This document shows, piece after piece, positions 46,994 to 57,175 of a stretch of 64,000 bases of DNA (positions are counted from its first letter, which is position 1; every line of letters starts with the position of its first letter). The notes below the pieces were generated by a model, which worked only from the letters and a program-made list of their open reading frames with translations, made no database searches and had not been told where the DNA came from. The DNA is from a virus, in IMG/VR virus record IMGVR_UViG_3300044712_001570, positions 1-64,000 of that record. The stretch is one strand, 5' to 3'. Position numbers and translations under genes: made by a program.

Positions 46994-48751
46994 CTATACA
47001 CCATAGCCAACGATGTATCCATAGTTTCGGTAGGCTACTCCTGTGTAGTTAGCAGTCGATACCATCTTGCTCATAAAGATCTTGATTCGAGTAGAGCTAG
47101 TTCCGTAACCAGCTGCATCAGGAGACGGTTGCAGATAAACTCTAATGCGCTTCTCATAAATAGATGCAGGTGGGTCACCTAGGTATGGTGTTTGGCTTAC
47201 GATGTAGGCTCTATCAATAATAGAGTTTTCTGCCTGCACATCAACTTCGTTAGCTCCACCTAGCGTATCACTAACAGCTGCTACGTTTACTAATATATCA
47301 ACATATTTAGCATTAGCAGGTATTGCTGATGCCCCCGCAGTTGTAATATTAGTTCCGGAAGGTGTTAGGGTTGTTTCCCACTGGTACCAGGACGACGAAT
47401 CAGTTGTCTCGGTAAATACGAGGGAATGCGCTATAGTTCCTCGCCATGGGAAGGATAGACCAGGTGAAACCCAACCTGCAGAAGCAGGTTCGATATGAGT
47501 ACCTAATATATTGATAGGGCAATAAGCTGCAGTACCTGAACTCGAATAGGTAAACTCTGCAACTTGAACACCTAACCATGGGGCATTACCAAACCCCATA
47601 GAAGCTTTGAGACTTGTAGTAGGAGTAATATAACCACTTCTCACAACACCTATTGCGGATTTAGCAGCCGTTGCAAAGACTCCATTAGGACCCTTTGGAA
47701 ACCTGCCCGTTATAGCTGCTGTTGCATAGGTATCCGCAGCAACTACAGATTCCAGTGCCCTTGCATATCGAACGAATCTAGTAGGGAACTGGTATGGTAT
47801 AAAGCAGCAAAGTACATTTAGATGTCCTGCTGTTAGGTCTAATGCCCTACAGTTATTATTAGCACTTGCTATATCAACGTAGTCAATATCGGTACCAAAG
47901 CTTCCCTCAGATAAAGTTGGGAACATTAGCCCACCAAGCTCTACCCCGGAAACCTTAGCTTTCCAAACTCCATACTCCCTAGTCTCTGCTGCTCCCGATC
48001 GAACACCCCATACGTTGTTTTCGTTAGAATATTCGATATGTACCGAGCTAGCCGCTCCACCTTCATACGTTGGATTAGGTGCATCCGCAAAGTATCTAAC
48101 ATCGTAGAAGTCGCAGCTAGCGAAGTTAGTACTTGATGGGTATACAAGAATAACCGCTAGGGGAATCCAGTCAGGGTCGATGGTAGGAGCTACACCAACG
48201 GTACCAACTCGAATGCGCCAATCAAATATAGCTTCACTTACCTTGGTAACCGGGTTGGGTACGAACTTTCGTGTGGTCTGGTTATAGATATCCCTACTGA
48301 CACCTGTCTCGGTTGCAGTGTCTACCGGACGGCATTCAACTATATCCACCCGGGTATTACCACCACTATTAGGTGTAAATACCAACGTAGTTATATCTGT
48401 TAGCCCTGGAGTACTTGCAGATATAATATCAGAATCATCTGTACTGCCAGTGGGTCCAGTCCAATAAAGAACTGTACCAGGGTCTACTAATAAGTAGCTT
48501 GGTGCATCTGGACGAACCATAAGACCACCAATAATGCGATGGTGACTAGGTGCAGACGCATGAACAGGGTCTGCACTCCATTCTGCATCGACACCAGGAT
48601 AGGCACCATTAGAACCAATCTTTCTTCTTTGCCCTTGATGCTTCTGCGCAGTAGTTCTTGCCTTCGCAATAAAGGCTTGCATCCGCATAAAGTCATCGGA
48701 GACTAGCCGTTCGCGTGTATTGAATACTTCTCTCTTTTCGCCGTTTGCCAT
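46994..48751 (-). CDS. Tail/baseplate structural protein
   Basis: A 585-residue protein. The first 60 residues (EKREVFNTRERLVSDDFMRM, QAFIAKARTTAQKHQG) match the start of many phage tail proteins that sit after baseplate J-like wedge genes. The rest is beta-rich with repeated Thr/Ser/Gly strands, as in virion proteins. Twelve bases separate it from the preceding wedge gene. Probably part of the baseplate periphery or a tail fibre connector; the exact role cannot be assigned. Confidence 0.7.
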   Translation of the reverse strand: MANGEKREVFNTRERLVSDDFMRMQAFIAKARTTAQKHQGQRRKIGSNGAYPGVDAEWSADPVHASAPSHHRIIGGLMVRPDAPSYLLVDPGTVLYWTGPTGSTDDSDIISASTPGLTDITTLVFTPNSGGNTRVDIVECRPVDTATETGVSRDIYNQTTRKFVPNPVTKVSEAIFDWRIRVGTVGVAPTIDPDWIPLAVILVYPSSTNFASCDFYDVRYFADAPNPTYEGGAASSVHIEYSNENNVWGVRSGAAETREYGVWKAKVSGVELGGLMFPTLSEGSFGTDIDYVDIASANNNCRALDLTAGHLNVLCCFIPYQFPTRFVRYARALESVVAADTYATAAITGRFPKGPNGVFATAAKSAIGVVRSGYITPTTSLKASMGFGNAPWLGVQVAEFTYSSSGTAAYCPINILGTHIEPASAGWVSPGLSFPWRGTIAHSLVFTETTDSSSWYQWETTLTPSGTNITTAGASAIPANAKYVDILVNVAAVSDTLGGANEVDVQAENSIIDRAYIVSQTPYLGDPPASIYEKRIRVYLQPSPDAAGYGTSSTRIKIFMSKMVSTANYTGVAYRNYGYIVGYGV

Positions 48752-48763
48752 GTTCGTAGTCTC

Positions 48764-50419
48764 CTATACGCAGCCATTAGATTCTATGTAAATATCGAAC
48801 GATACACCACCTGCTTTGCACCTGTCGAGTGCAGCCCAGATGCTTGCATAGACTTCACTTTGGTTATTATTCTCACCATCAAAGCATGCAAACTGTTCGT
48901 CTACTGCCGTTGTATCAAGCGCATTTTCTATTGGAAAGATATCGCCAATAGCTCCATCAAAGGCTGCACCAAATATGTTTTGAGACATATCCGGTACACC
49001 CATAAGAAAGAAGCCCCTCATCTCCCTAACCGAAAAGAGTACCTTCCATTCATCAGTAGGGGTTAGGGTAGGGTCGATATCGAATGCAAAGTTGGTAGCA
49101 GGGTCTTGTACTGCATCTTGACTAGAACCTGCATCGAAGTATAGACCAGCCAACTTATTCATGTCCCCTGCTTCTCTAAAGCAGGCTCTTGAACCTAATG
49201 GGGCTAATATTCGATTAACAGCTCTAATCAAAGCATTAGGGGCAACTACATCAGCTATCTCAGCTACCCTAGTTCGATAGCTTGCATCTAGTTCACCGCC
49301 TGCCCTATCTATTCCTCTTCCTCTGCCTATCTCGTCCAGCCATGCATTATCACCACCAGTAGGTGATAATGTATTGGTAACAACTAGCCCATAACCAGTT
49401 GTAAAGCTAACTACTTCCCAGTCTGGTACAGCTTGGGTTGTTATGGTGGATGCGTATGCAATACGACCTACTATTGCGCTAGCACCTGATGTTAAACCCA
49501 TAACTGCATCTGTTAGTGCAGCAGGTGTACCAGATATTAGTTGGTACACCATAAGGCTTTCCCCATGAACACTAGTAGGACCTAATAGTAATATTCCTGT
49601 TCCTTGTATAGCTCCGCCAGTCCCACCTGTTCGAATCTCAATAGCTTCACCATCGGTAAAGGTTCCGGTAGGGGTTACAGCAGGTGAGAAAGGGGTATCG
49701 AGTAGAATCTCCCCACCATGAACACCTACACTAGGTGGTGCATACCCTATAATCCTAGATGCTTTATTATCATTAGCACCATTAGTGAACTGAATATAAT
49801 ACCCAAGCTGAGACGGTAATAATACGTCAGGCTCCATTCCAAGCGTTAGCAAGGATTGAATACCTGATGTAACGGATATAGCAGTATTATTAAAGTCTGC
49901 TCCGAACTCTACTACCCCTGTCAGACTATCCGGTAGGGGGTTATTATACCCATACCCATCCTTCTCTGCTATGGCCCATACAGTCTTTGGTCCCATCTCA
50001 CCAGGTGCAAAGACTAGGGGTTGCTCAAGCAAGAATATTCTTCCTGTTTCCGCAACTACTCCACCATTCTCACCCCAGTCTATTTGCTCCTCTTGGACTT
50101 GGAATCCTGTCTCTAATACGAGTGGTTCTTGTAGCCGAAGGGTTCTTGAGAAGGTTAGTTCCACCCTAGCCCTAGCTCCACCACTTGCTGGCAGGTCACT
50201 TTGGCCACTCCAGGGGGATATAAACATGGACTGAAAGGTTCGATTGATAGCACCACTTACACGAGCAGCTTGCTCACATGCTTGGGTAATAACCTCCAAG
50301 CCATTACCAGAGCCAGCCTTCTCAAGTGCTTGTGCATACCGTTCATCTACTGACGAACGCCATATGGCATACATATCCGCAAGAGTGTATGCCCCTATTT
50401 TGGATGAACCTTTTTTCAT
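48764..50419 (-). CDS. Second baseplate J-like wedge protein
   Basis: A 551-residue protein. The N-terminal 90 residues are helical (YTLADMYAIWRSSVDERYAQ). A beta-rich centre and a C-terminal unit with GGELDASYRTRVAEIADVVA then PNALIRAVNRILAPLG follow the baseplate J family, which forms wedges of contractile-tail baseplates. It adjoins the clearer J-like gene and its start shares a base with that gene's stop. The last 150 residues are extra relative to Mu gp47-like proteins, perhaps a fibre-binding part. Confidence 0.75.
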   Translation of the reverse strand: MKKGSSKIGAYTLADMYAIWRSSVDERYAQALEKAGSGNGLEVITQACEQAARVSGAINRTFQSMFISPWSGQSDLPASGGARARVELTFSRTLRLQEPLVLETGFQVQEEQIDWGENGGVVAETGRIFLLEQPLVFAPGEMGPKTVWAIAEKDGYGYNNPLPDSLTGVVEFGADFNNTAISVTSGIQSLLTLGMEPDVLLPSQLGYYIQFTNGANDNKASRIIGYAPPSVGVHGGEILLDTPFSPAVTPTGTFTDGEAIEIRTGGTGGAIQGTGILLLGPTSVHGESLMVYQLISGTPAALTDAVMGLTSGASAIVGRIAYASTITTQAVPDWEVVSFTTGYGLVVTNTLSPTGGDNAWLDEIGRGRGIDRAGGELDASYRTRVAEIADVVAPNALIRAVNRILAPLGSRACFREAGDMNKLAGLYFDAGSSQDAVQDPATNFAFDIDPTLTPTDEWKVLFSVREMRGFFLMGVPDMSQNIFGAAFDGAIGDIFPIENALDTTAVDEQFACFDGENNNQSEVYASIWAALDRCKAGGVSFDIYIESNGCV

Positions 50420-51549
50420 TACTGGATAACCACTAGGTCAGTTGTTGTTCTAATGGTTTGCCCTGGTGTTGGTATAATATCCCCTACAGGTGCTACTACA
50501 CTATTCTGGTCTATTATTAGACCATCCTCTTTATATCTACTCAATACAACTAATATATCTGCAACTGTTAGTTTTGCATTAACAGGTAGACTATTAATGT
50601 ATTCAACTACAGAGGATTGAACATTACCCGCCAAGGCAACTGTATCTACATTAGCTCTAAAGGCTAACTTCAATAGTATACTCACTAGCTGTGGTTTACT
50701 TGTCATTACTATAACAGCTATACCACCTGCCCTATATTCTAGTAGTTGAGTCTCGACTTTCTTAGCCAATGCAGCAGACGCAACTCCTGAGGAGTCCGAG
50801 ATGTATAGGATAACAACCCTCGCCGGTAGCGTAAGAATGACACCATTGAGGTTGAGAGTTTCAGTAACTTCGACGGCTTGTGCAGATACAACACCCGGCA
50901 CCTCCCTAGCACCGAACTCGATAGCACCCAAAGTTCCACGCCTAGCAGAAGGCCAAAAATCACGACCACGTTCTCTAAAGTCATCGTTACCCTCCGCATC
51001 CTCTCCACCAGCCGCAGCCTCGTCGTTATTGACTTGAATCGTAGGATCAAAGAGTGCCCCAGGAGTCACAATCGATCGGATAGTGTTTGCACCTGCTTGT
51101 GTAGCTTTGCCTGCTTCTGCAGCTCGTACATCTGCAATAGATGTTAGGTCTGTTGTTCCAAAGCTTGCAGCACTGGTTGTTATGTACACCGCACCAGACA
51201 AGGTTCTTATCTGGGTATCTTTAGGGATAACGCCAGACGTCCCACTTGTTGCTCGATAGAACCTAACCGTTCCAACTGCACTAGATGCCCCCTTTCGAAG
51301 CATCTTGTATTCATCATATAACCATCGGTCTAGGTCTTGGTCTTCGCAACCATCAAGTGTTTTCTTGGCTACTTCATACCCTAGTTGGTCGACAACGCGC
51401 TTTAGCATTACCGATACAGACCCAACAAAGATATTAGCATCGGAGCCAAGTACATCGACTTGCGTAGGGTCAATGCGCTTTGCACGTTGCACTAGATGGT
51501 CTCTACCAAGTGCATACAAATCGAGTCTAGTGGGCATATCGAGAGGCAT
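50419..51549 (-). CDS. Baseplate J-like protein (Mu gp47/P2 gpJ type)
   Basis: A 376-residue baseplate wedge protein. The N-terminal part holds LGSDANIFVGSVSVMLKRVV and LDGCEDQDLDRWLYDEYKM. A beta region with RFYRATSGTSGVIPKDTQI follows (the 'G-x-IPxGT-x-x-x' box). The key segment is GNDDFRERGRDFWPSARRGT, the 'D-x-x-R-x-R-...P...GT' signature of J proteins, then REVPGVVSAQAVEV. It links the hub to the tail tube and sheath in contractile tails. It is the strongest evidence for myovirus morphology together with gp25 and the spike. Confidence 0.88.
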   Translation of the reverse strand: MPLDMPTRLDLYALGRDHLVQRAKRIDPTQVDVLGSDANIFVGSVSVMLKRVVDQLGYEVAKKTLDGCEDQDLDRWLYDEYKMLRKGASSAVGTVRFYRATSGTSGVIPKDTQIRTLSGAVYITTSAASFGTTDLTSIADVRAAEAGKATQAGANTIRSIVTPGALFDPTIQVNNDEAAAGGEDAEGNDDFRERGRDFWPSARRGTLGAIEFGAREVPGVVSAQAVEVTETLNLNGVILTLPARVVILYISDSSGVASAALAKKVETQLLEYRAGGIAVIVMTSKPQLVSILLKLAFRANVDTVALAGNVQSSVVEYINSLPVNAKLTVADILVVLSRYKEDGLIIDQNSVVAPVGDIIPTPGQTIRTTTDLVVIQ

Positions 51550-51608
51550 GCGGATAATAGTAACACTACAAGAGTCTCGGAGCCATTACGGCTTTTGGTG
51601 CAATCTCT

Positions 51609-52361
51609 ATGATAAGAATGGAATCACTAAAAACCACGCAGGATACGTTTATCGAGATAGTGAATACCTACACTGCTTGCCCTCATTGTGTAGCCACTAC
51701 TACCAACCCTAATAAATTAACTAGGGTGCTTGAGATTCGTAGTTGCCATGAAAGGTATGCAGTAGAGAACATCACTAGAAACCCTTTATTCGTAGGTAGT
51801 AGTGATGGGAGTCGTGACTATAGTATTCATTCCTTATCCGAAGTTAATAGACGAAGAGCACGTTCTAAAAGTGCAATAGAACCACAATCCAACTGGGTTC
51901 TAGGTATGTGTGCTGTTTCATCGTTTAAGATATGTGGTGTAGAATACATACCTAAATGGGTTCAAAACCTATTTGATCTACATCCAACTGCAGATGATAC
52001 TCGACGTATTAAGTCCATGCTTGCAAAGCGAAACATAGAGCTATTCAAGAGCCTTCTTGATAAAGATGAAACGATTCTTAAGAAGGAAGTTACTAATCCC
52101 ACAACCATAACAGCTCTTACACATAGGCCGGTTTCGATTCTTGCGGATACCTTATGGTCTACAGCTAGTATCGAACAGCTTACTGCATTCAATAGTGTTT
52201 TCTCATTATCTATGGGGGATACAACGAACGTATGGCCAAAGAGAAACATAAAACCAGTCCTAGACTTTATCAATAATGTACTTCTTGAAAACCCTACTGT
52301 TCCGGAAGTGCTAGCTCATATTTTGACGGTGACCCTTCGAAAGGTTCAACCAGTACGATAA
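51609..52361 (+). CDS. Lone plus-strand gene within baseplate operon (moron-like)
   Basis: A 250-residue protein on the opposite strand to all neighbours; an ATG at 51618 is an alternative start. The leader motif GGTGCAATCTCT (51597-51608) directly precedes it. TACPHCVA near the N-terminus gives one CxxC and SCHERY a third Cys, a possible zinc ribbon. A helical C-terminal half follows (DTRRIKSMLAKRNIELFKSL). Its end overlaps the convergent gp25-like gene by 68 bases. The layout matches a moron (added, separately transcribed gene) in a late operon. No family is recognised. Confidence 0.7.
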   Translation: MIRMESLKTTQDTFIEIVNTYTACPHCVATTTNPNKLTRVLEIRSCHERYAVENITRNPLFVGSSDGSRDYSIHSLSEVNRRRARSKSAIEPQSNWVLGMCAVSSFKICGVEYIPKWVQNLFDLHPTADDTRRIKSMLAKRNIELFKSLLDKDETILKKEVTNPTTITALTHRPVSILADTLWSTASIEQLTAFNSVFSLSMGDTTNVWPKRNIKPVLDFINNVLLENPTVPEVLAHILTVTLRKVQPVR

Positions 52362-53160
52362 TGGTTGCAAGACCATTCGTAGTAGTTCGCATCTGCACTT
52401 TACCCTTCTTAACACCCGGGTCTTGCGTTATCTGCTTTTCATAGTCTGCTATCTTGGTCTGTCGCTCCGAAGCAGTTAGCAACCTTTTACCAAGGTCATA
52501 GATACCAACACCCCATCCAGGTAGATGAGCAAAGCCATCTTTCTTGGTTATACCTATGCGAAGTACTCTCTTCTGCAATCCTATAGCACCGTCATCATAT
52601 GCATAATCACCTGTATCATCTGCTCTGTAGGTACCTAGGTATTCATCGACATTAGGTAACCCAAGTAAAGACTTTGCTGTTTGCGGATTAGCAAAGTCTC
52701 TTCCACTAGCTTCTAATGCACTGTTAGCAGGTTCTACCTTCTGGTGCATTGATGGGATGCTAGCAGTTGTTACAGTGAATACATATGCAAGGTTATTGGT
52801 CCATAGCCAATCTGCTTGAAGGGAATATTGGGCAGGCCATGGAGTCATAGGACGGTCTAGGTATAAGTCAATAATACTTTGACCTAAGGCATCGGTACCA
52901 ACTTCAACAACGCTAACAACCGTCACAGGCCATACCGTGGACCCCTCTAGCCCTGTTGTATTAGCTACGGGTGAAACAACCCACTTAGCAGGGTAGGAAG
53001 CGTCCTCTGCATCTAAAAGGCCTGTAAAGTAGGCCGCAAAGGGCAATGTCACCCGGATCACATTCTCCCGTAATGCAATAGCATCTGCGGTACCTGTCAT
53101 AGGGGTGATAGAACTTCCATCACCCCATGGAGTGCTTCCCCATAGTGTTCCATAAGGCAT
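52294..53160 (-). CDS. Baseplate wedge protein with gp25-like C-terminal part
   Basis: A 288-residue protein. The N-terminal half (MPYGTLWGSTPWGDGSSITP) is a beta-rich structural part. The C-terminal half follows the gp25/gpW wedge domain: KRVLRIGITKKDGFAHLPGW, GVGIYDLGKRLLTASERQ, a lysozyme-like fold found at the wedge base, then PGVKKGKVQMRTT. It would join tail tube and wedge. The overlap with the plus-strand gene at its 3' end is unusual for a structural gene. Confidence 0.75.
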   Translation of the reverse strand: MPYGTLWGSTPWGDGSSITPMTGTADAIALRENVIRVTLPFAAYFTGLLDAEDASYPAKWVVSPVANTTGLEGSTVWPVTVVSVVEVGTDALGQSIIDLYLDRPMTPWPAQYSLQADWLWTNNLAYVFTVTTASIPSMHQKVEPANSALEASGRDFANPQTAKSLLGLPNVDEYLGTYRADDTGDYAYDDGAIGLQKRVLRIGITKKDGFAHLPGWGVGIYDLGKRLLTASERQTKIADYEKQITQDPGVKKGKVQMRTTTNGLATIIVLVEPFEGSPSKYELALPEQ

Positions 53161-53684
53161 TAGGGGTTCCTCGCTGTATGGCTAGACTGTTGATGCTCCG
53201 TCTTTAAAGCGTTCACCATATTGGTATACATGTTCCACTGAGCCCATGCGACACCAGCTATTCCAACTAGTATTCCAACTAGCATAGGAACAATCCACGC
53301 TTCCCTGCTTAGCTTGGTTTTTATTCGTACAGATGCATCCTTCTCTGCAACCTTTTCTCTTTCAGCTCGTTGTGTTTCAAACTGTATGAGCTGCTTGAGA
53401 TCAGTCGATTGCTCTTTGAGCATACCTTCATGACCTTGGAGCTTGGTATCGACTGCGGATGTATGGCGTTCCCATGCCCGGAAGGTTGTTTGCATCTCGT
53501 GTTCACTCCTATCACTGACTGTCTTGGCTTCTAGCGCTTGGTCCTGTGCCCGCTTTACCTCACTACGCACATGATTCACTTCATTCGTAAGAGTATTAAT
53601 GGAACTATGAAGCAGACGCACATCCTCCGATAAGGATTGGATTGCGTGCTGCATCTGGCATGGTTGGTCGTGATTAGGCGGCAT
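53160..53684 (-). CDS. Coiled-coil membrane protein
   Basis: A 174-residue protein: coiled coil from about 10 to 110 (VRLLHSSINTLTNEVNHVRS, DQALEAKTVSDRSEHEM), then a basic segment and a membrane helix near the C-terminus (VPMLVGILVGIAGVAWAQW). Placement in the baseplate operon before the fibre gene suggests a tail or lysis (spanin-like or pinholin partner) function. It lacks a recognisable family. Confidence 0.6.
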   Translation of the reverse strand: MPPNHDQPCQMQHAIQSLSEDVRLLHSSINTLTNEVNHVRSEVKRAQDQALEAKTVSDRSEHEMQTTFRAWERHTSAVDTKLQGHEGMLKEQSTDLKQLIQFETQRAEREKVAEKDASVRIKTKLSREAWIVPMLVGILVGIAGVAWAQWNMYTNMVNALKTEHQQSSHTARNP

Positions 53685-53695
53685 ATGTCACCTCA

Positions 53696-56600
53696 TTATC
53701 CAAGGTCTGTTGGAGTTCCACCACGTTTTAACCGATAGTGAATACCGCAGTTACCTATAGCGAAGTTCGCTTGTGATGTATTTAACGTCTTGGATGTTTT
53801 GAAGGTATCGCTCAGGTTAGTACCCAAGCGAGCTAACAAAACCTTCAACCATAAACCTGCACCTGGTGTAGCTGGTGGGGCTATTGTGGCTAATGCCTTG
53901 TACTTATACTTAAATAAGTCCGCACCTGAGAATGGAATAGTTACGGATATATTCGTACTAGTCCAACCAGTGTCAGCAGGTATCTCATCACCATTCTTTG
54001 TGTAGCAATACTTTAGTAAAAAGTAGGCTACTAAATCAGTACTAGGTGGGGGTGTAGCACAAGGTGCATAATGCATATGCAACATGAGGTTCGATAGCTG
54101 GTCCCATGCATGTGGAAGTTCAAAGTTATAGGATAGATAAACATCCCTATCATGCCTTAAGTATGCAGATATTGACCCTGCTACATCTCTCCATGGTTCA
54201 TAAGTTATCACGCTACTTCCAGTAGCTGCGACGAATGGGCTGACGTTATAATCTTCCCATACAGATTGAGTATTGTTTAGTATTATCCACTTAGCTAATG
54301 TTACATCATAATACAACCTAGCGGATGCATATGGGCCTAATACAATATCAGAACCTGCTGGATTAACGATTCGATTTGCGGCAGCAGAACTGGAACTAGA
54401 ATGGCTTAATGTGATTGAGTACGTAGAGTCTACATTGATGATATCTTTATAATGAAGTTTGAATCCGGTCTTTGGGTTGTAATCTTGTGGGGTAACCGCT
54501 AATAGACCTGTAATTGTTCTATCAGCACCGTTAGTAGATACCCTAACAAGAGCAGCTGTATTCCAATCGGTGGGAGCATAATCGTTCTGATTAGCAGCAA
54601 GTGCAGTTGGAGTAATAACAGGATGCTCAGATGCAGGGTCGACCCGAGCCCTAGGGCAGCTTGCACTCCAGTTAGATGCGTTTGGTTGGCTTGGTTCTAT
54701 ATAAGACGAATCATCACAATAAACGGATATAACACCAGCACCGGATAGACAATCCGCACCTATTCTTGACCCATCAAGAAGATAGATACGAAGGTCTGCT
54801 GTACCTGCAGACGAAAACATATTGGGTCCATAAAACTCGCTGCGTCTACATATGATAACAGTTCGAGCACCTGATGTAGTACTACAGTCAAAGGTTATGC
54901 GCTTATTATCTAGCTGCAAGAAGTAGCAGTTTTCAATCTCACATTCTTGTGCCATTAGATTGAAGTTGAATAACCCGCGACCATCTGGTGTAACTAGGTT
55001 ATCCCTGTTAATATATAGGTTTTTAATTCCTTTAGGATTTACAAATTGTGTTGAGGAAGTACTACTAGATACTTGCTGAAACCCTAAGGTTCTATTGTTT
55101 ATAGAGTTCCCACCTACAGCACCACTAGTGGCAGACCGAACATCACCAACTAAAACACCACGTGCTTGTAGGTCCCATGTTCCAAAAGGTATCTTATATT
55201 CATCTGGTGATGGGTACATAGCACCACCATCACTTATTAGTATTTGTTGAATACCTGTAGTGGAGTTACTAAATACTGACATCAGGTTAGACCAGCTCTT
55301 ATAGCTAGCACCTAGGTCGGAGTTACCAAATGTTAAATGGCTTGTAGACCAATCGTAGATAGCACCGGGTTGAAAGTACTGTTCACTATCGAACTTACTA
55401 TGGCACGTCTTTTCAAGGGTATAATACCCCATCATATCTGAGTTGATAATAGCATTAGAGTTAATAGTAGAGAATGGTTCCATTCGTATGGTGGAGCCAC
55501 TACCACTACCGAGAACATCTATACTAGATGCACTAGCAGCAGAACTTGTAGTTGGGGAACCTTGAATGGTTGTTCCTTCACCTACTACTAATGTACCTGA
55601 TGTTCTTAGTCTAACTACAGGAACAATCTTAGCATCTGCTGGATTAGTTAAAAGAACACATTGTTCGAGTTTAGTAACCCCATATACATCTATAATAGGT
55701 GTGGGGGATAAGTCATCCCTATATAGGAATAGACGTTTTACTACTATAGGGTCTCTGAATGTAGTTCTACCTTGAAGAATAGAAAGGCTAGATTCTGCAC
55801 CTACTAAGGAACCCCTACTTGCAAGATTTACCGTCTCTATGGGTAAAGGAACAGTATTGGTGGATGCAGCTCCCGCACTAAATGCAATAGTTACAGGTCC
55901 ATTGCTATATGTGAAAGCTCTTTTAACCTGGTTCCAATCGGAGTACTCCCCTATAGCTTGTGTAGGACAAACATTCTCCCCTACAGTGCTACTAGGTTTA
56001 TATGTAACTACGGATTCAGGTATACCCCTCATAATAGTGAGGTATCCATCTATTACACTATTCTCTGTATATATCTCACACCCACCGGGAACTGGTGAAT
56101 ATATACCTGTTTGCTCTATAGTTGATTTGTCACAGTATACTACTAGGGAAGGACCTTGTGGTAACCATGAGTTATTGTAATCGACCTGAACTGAATGGTC
56201 TGTAATAAGAGACCCATCTAATACATACATCTCCATATCGTTACGGGTACCAGGATAGCCCGGGTTTTCTACCCATATCATTGGAGTATTGCCATCACTA
56301 TCGATGGTAGCATTTACCATAAAGAACTTAGAGAATGGGTCAAAGACCATACGTCTTTGAGGTGTGCTTCCCCAGTCATATGCACTAGTGTTCTTAAGTA
56401 CCATATTCTCAAGAACAGCTAGATTCTTAATAACAGTTAGTACGCTTACATCTAGTGTTAGTGTTGGAGAGCCTAGCTTTACCTTATCAGATATGAGCCT
56501 TACCCTCGATTCAAAATCTAATACAATAGGCCCTGCTGTTAGGTCACCTACTGGTAGTGCTTCTGTTGCAATGGAAAAGTCTACATAGATATCGACTTGG

Positions 56601-57166
56601 CCATTGGTTTGGGTAAATGCATCCCATACCTTCGCAAAGGTGGAGAACTGATTAAAGGTTTCAGGTTTACCAGGTGCCCATATAATAACATGTGCTCCAA
56701 ACCCAGCGTATAAGTCCCTTAGTATACTATCGATAGCGGGTTTCCATCCTTGGGTTTGCCCACCATAGTTGAAGGTACTAGTTGTGGATAGGTAGCTTGG
56801 AAGCTTCCATCCTGCCCCTGGACCCTCAATAATAAAGTCCCTATCATCATAGATAGTTGTTAGAGGATTAAATATGGGACTATCAGTATTATTTAGTATT
56901 AGTCGTATCTGAGTAGTACCATATACTGCTAAAGGCCAGGTGAATGATGCATACGGTGTAGACCCATTAGCATCAACCAATACCTGACCTGGTGTTAGCC
57001 CACTACCAACAGGAGCATCCATTACGATTATCTTGTAATGGGTAATATCTGTCGAAGTATCATTCTCAATCTCGACAAGGCCTCCAGCGACAGTCCCAAC
57101 TAAAGCCCGCCCAGCGACTCCAATGATTGCACCTTGTTTGAACTTGATCTTTGCTATGGCTGTCAT
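53696..57166 (-). CDS. Large tail fibre/tailspike-like protein with triplicated beta-helix modules
   Basis: A 1156-residue structural protein and the longest gene except terL in this part. After a 120-residue attachment part, three modules follow. Each starts with an 'NFAKVW/W-x-V/L' helix (STFAKVWDAFTQ, DWNQVKRAFTYS, KSWSNLMSVFSN) and continues as parallel beta runs with 'LxxxSxIxxDxxxx-xVYCDxSxI' boxes (LDGSLITDHS, LDGSRIGADCLSG; VYCDKSTIEQ, VYCDDSSYIEP). This resembles right-handed beta-helix host-binding fibres. The last 170 residues are a different beta domain and may be the receptor-binding tip. Enzymatic activity is not evident. Confidence 0.75.
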   Translation of the reverse strand: MTAIAKIKFKQGAIIGVAGRALVGTVAGGLVEIENDTSTDITHYKIIVMDAPVGSGLTPGQVLVDANGSTPYASFTWPLAVYGTTQIRLILNNTDSPIFNPLTTIYDDRDFIIEGPGAGWKLPSYLSTTSTFNYGGQTQGWKPAIDSILRDLYAGFGAHVIIWAPGKPETFNQFSTFAKVWDAFTQTNGQVDIYVDFSIATEALPVGDLTAGPIVLDFESRVRLISDKVKLGSPTLTLDVSVLTVIKNLAVLENMVLKNTSAYDWGSTPQRRMVFDPFSKFFMVNATIDSDGNTPMIWVENPGYPGTRNDMEMYVLDGSLITDHSVQVDYNNSWLPQGPSLVVYCDKSTIEQTGIYSPVPGGCEIYTENSVIDGYLTIMRGIPESVVTYKPSSTVGENVCPTQAIGEYSDWNQVKRAFTYSNGPVTIAFSAGAASTNTVPLPIETVNLASRGSLVGAESSLSILQGRTTFRDPIVVKRLFLYRDDLSPTPIIDVYGVTKLEQCVLLTNPADAKIVPVVRLRTSGTLVVGEGTTIQGSPTTSSAASASSIDVLGSGSGSTIRMEPFSTINSNAIINSDMMGYYTLEKTCHSKFDSEQYFQPGAIYDWSTSHLTFGNSDLGASYKSWSNLMSVFSNSTTGIQQILISDGGAMYPSPDEYKIPFGTWDLQARGVLVGDVRSATSGAVGGNSINNRTLGFQQVSSSTSSTQFVNPKGIKNLYINRDNLVTPDGRGLFNFNLMAQECEIENCYFLQLDNKRITFDCSTTSGARTVIICRRSEFYGPNMFSSAGTADLRIYLLDGSRIGADCLSGAGVISVYCDDSSYIEPSQPNASNWSASCPRARVDPASEHPVITPTALAANQNDYAPTDWNTAALVRVSTNGADRTITGLLAVTPQDYNPKTGFKLHYKDIINVDSTYSITLSHSSSSSAAANRIVNPAGSDIVLGPYASARLYYDVTLAKWIILNNTQSVWEDYNVSPFVAATGSSVITYEPWRDVAGSISAYLRHDRDVYLSYNFELPHAWDQLSNLMLHMHYAPCATPPPSTDLVAYFLLKYCYTKNGDEIPADTGWTSTNISVTIPFSGADLFKYKYKALATIAPPATPGAGLWLKVLLARLGTNLSDTFKTSKTLNTSQANFAIGNCGIHYRLKRGGTPTDLG

Positions 57167-57175
57167 CGCTACTCC

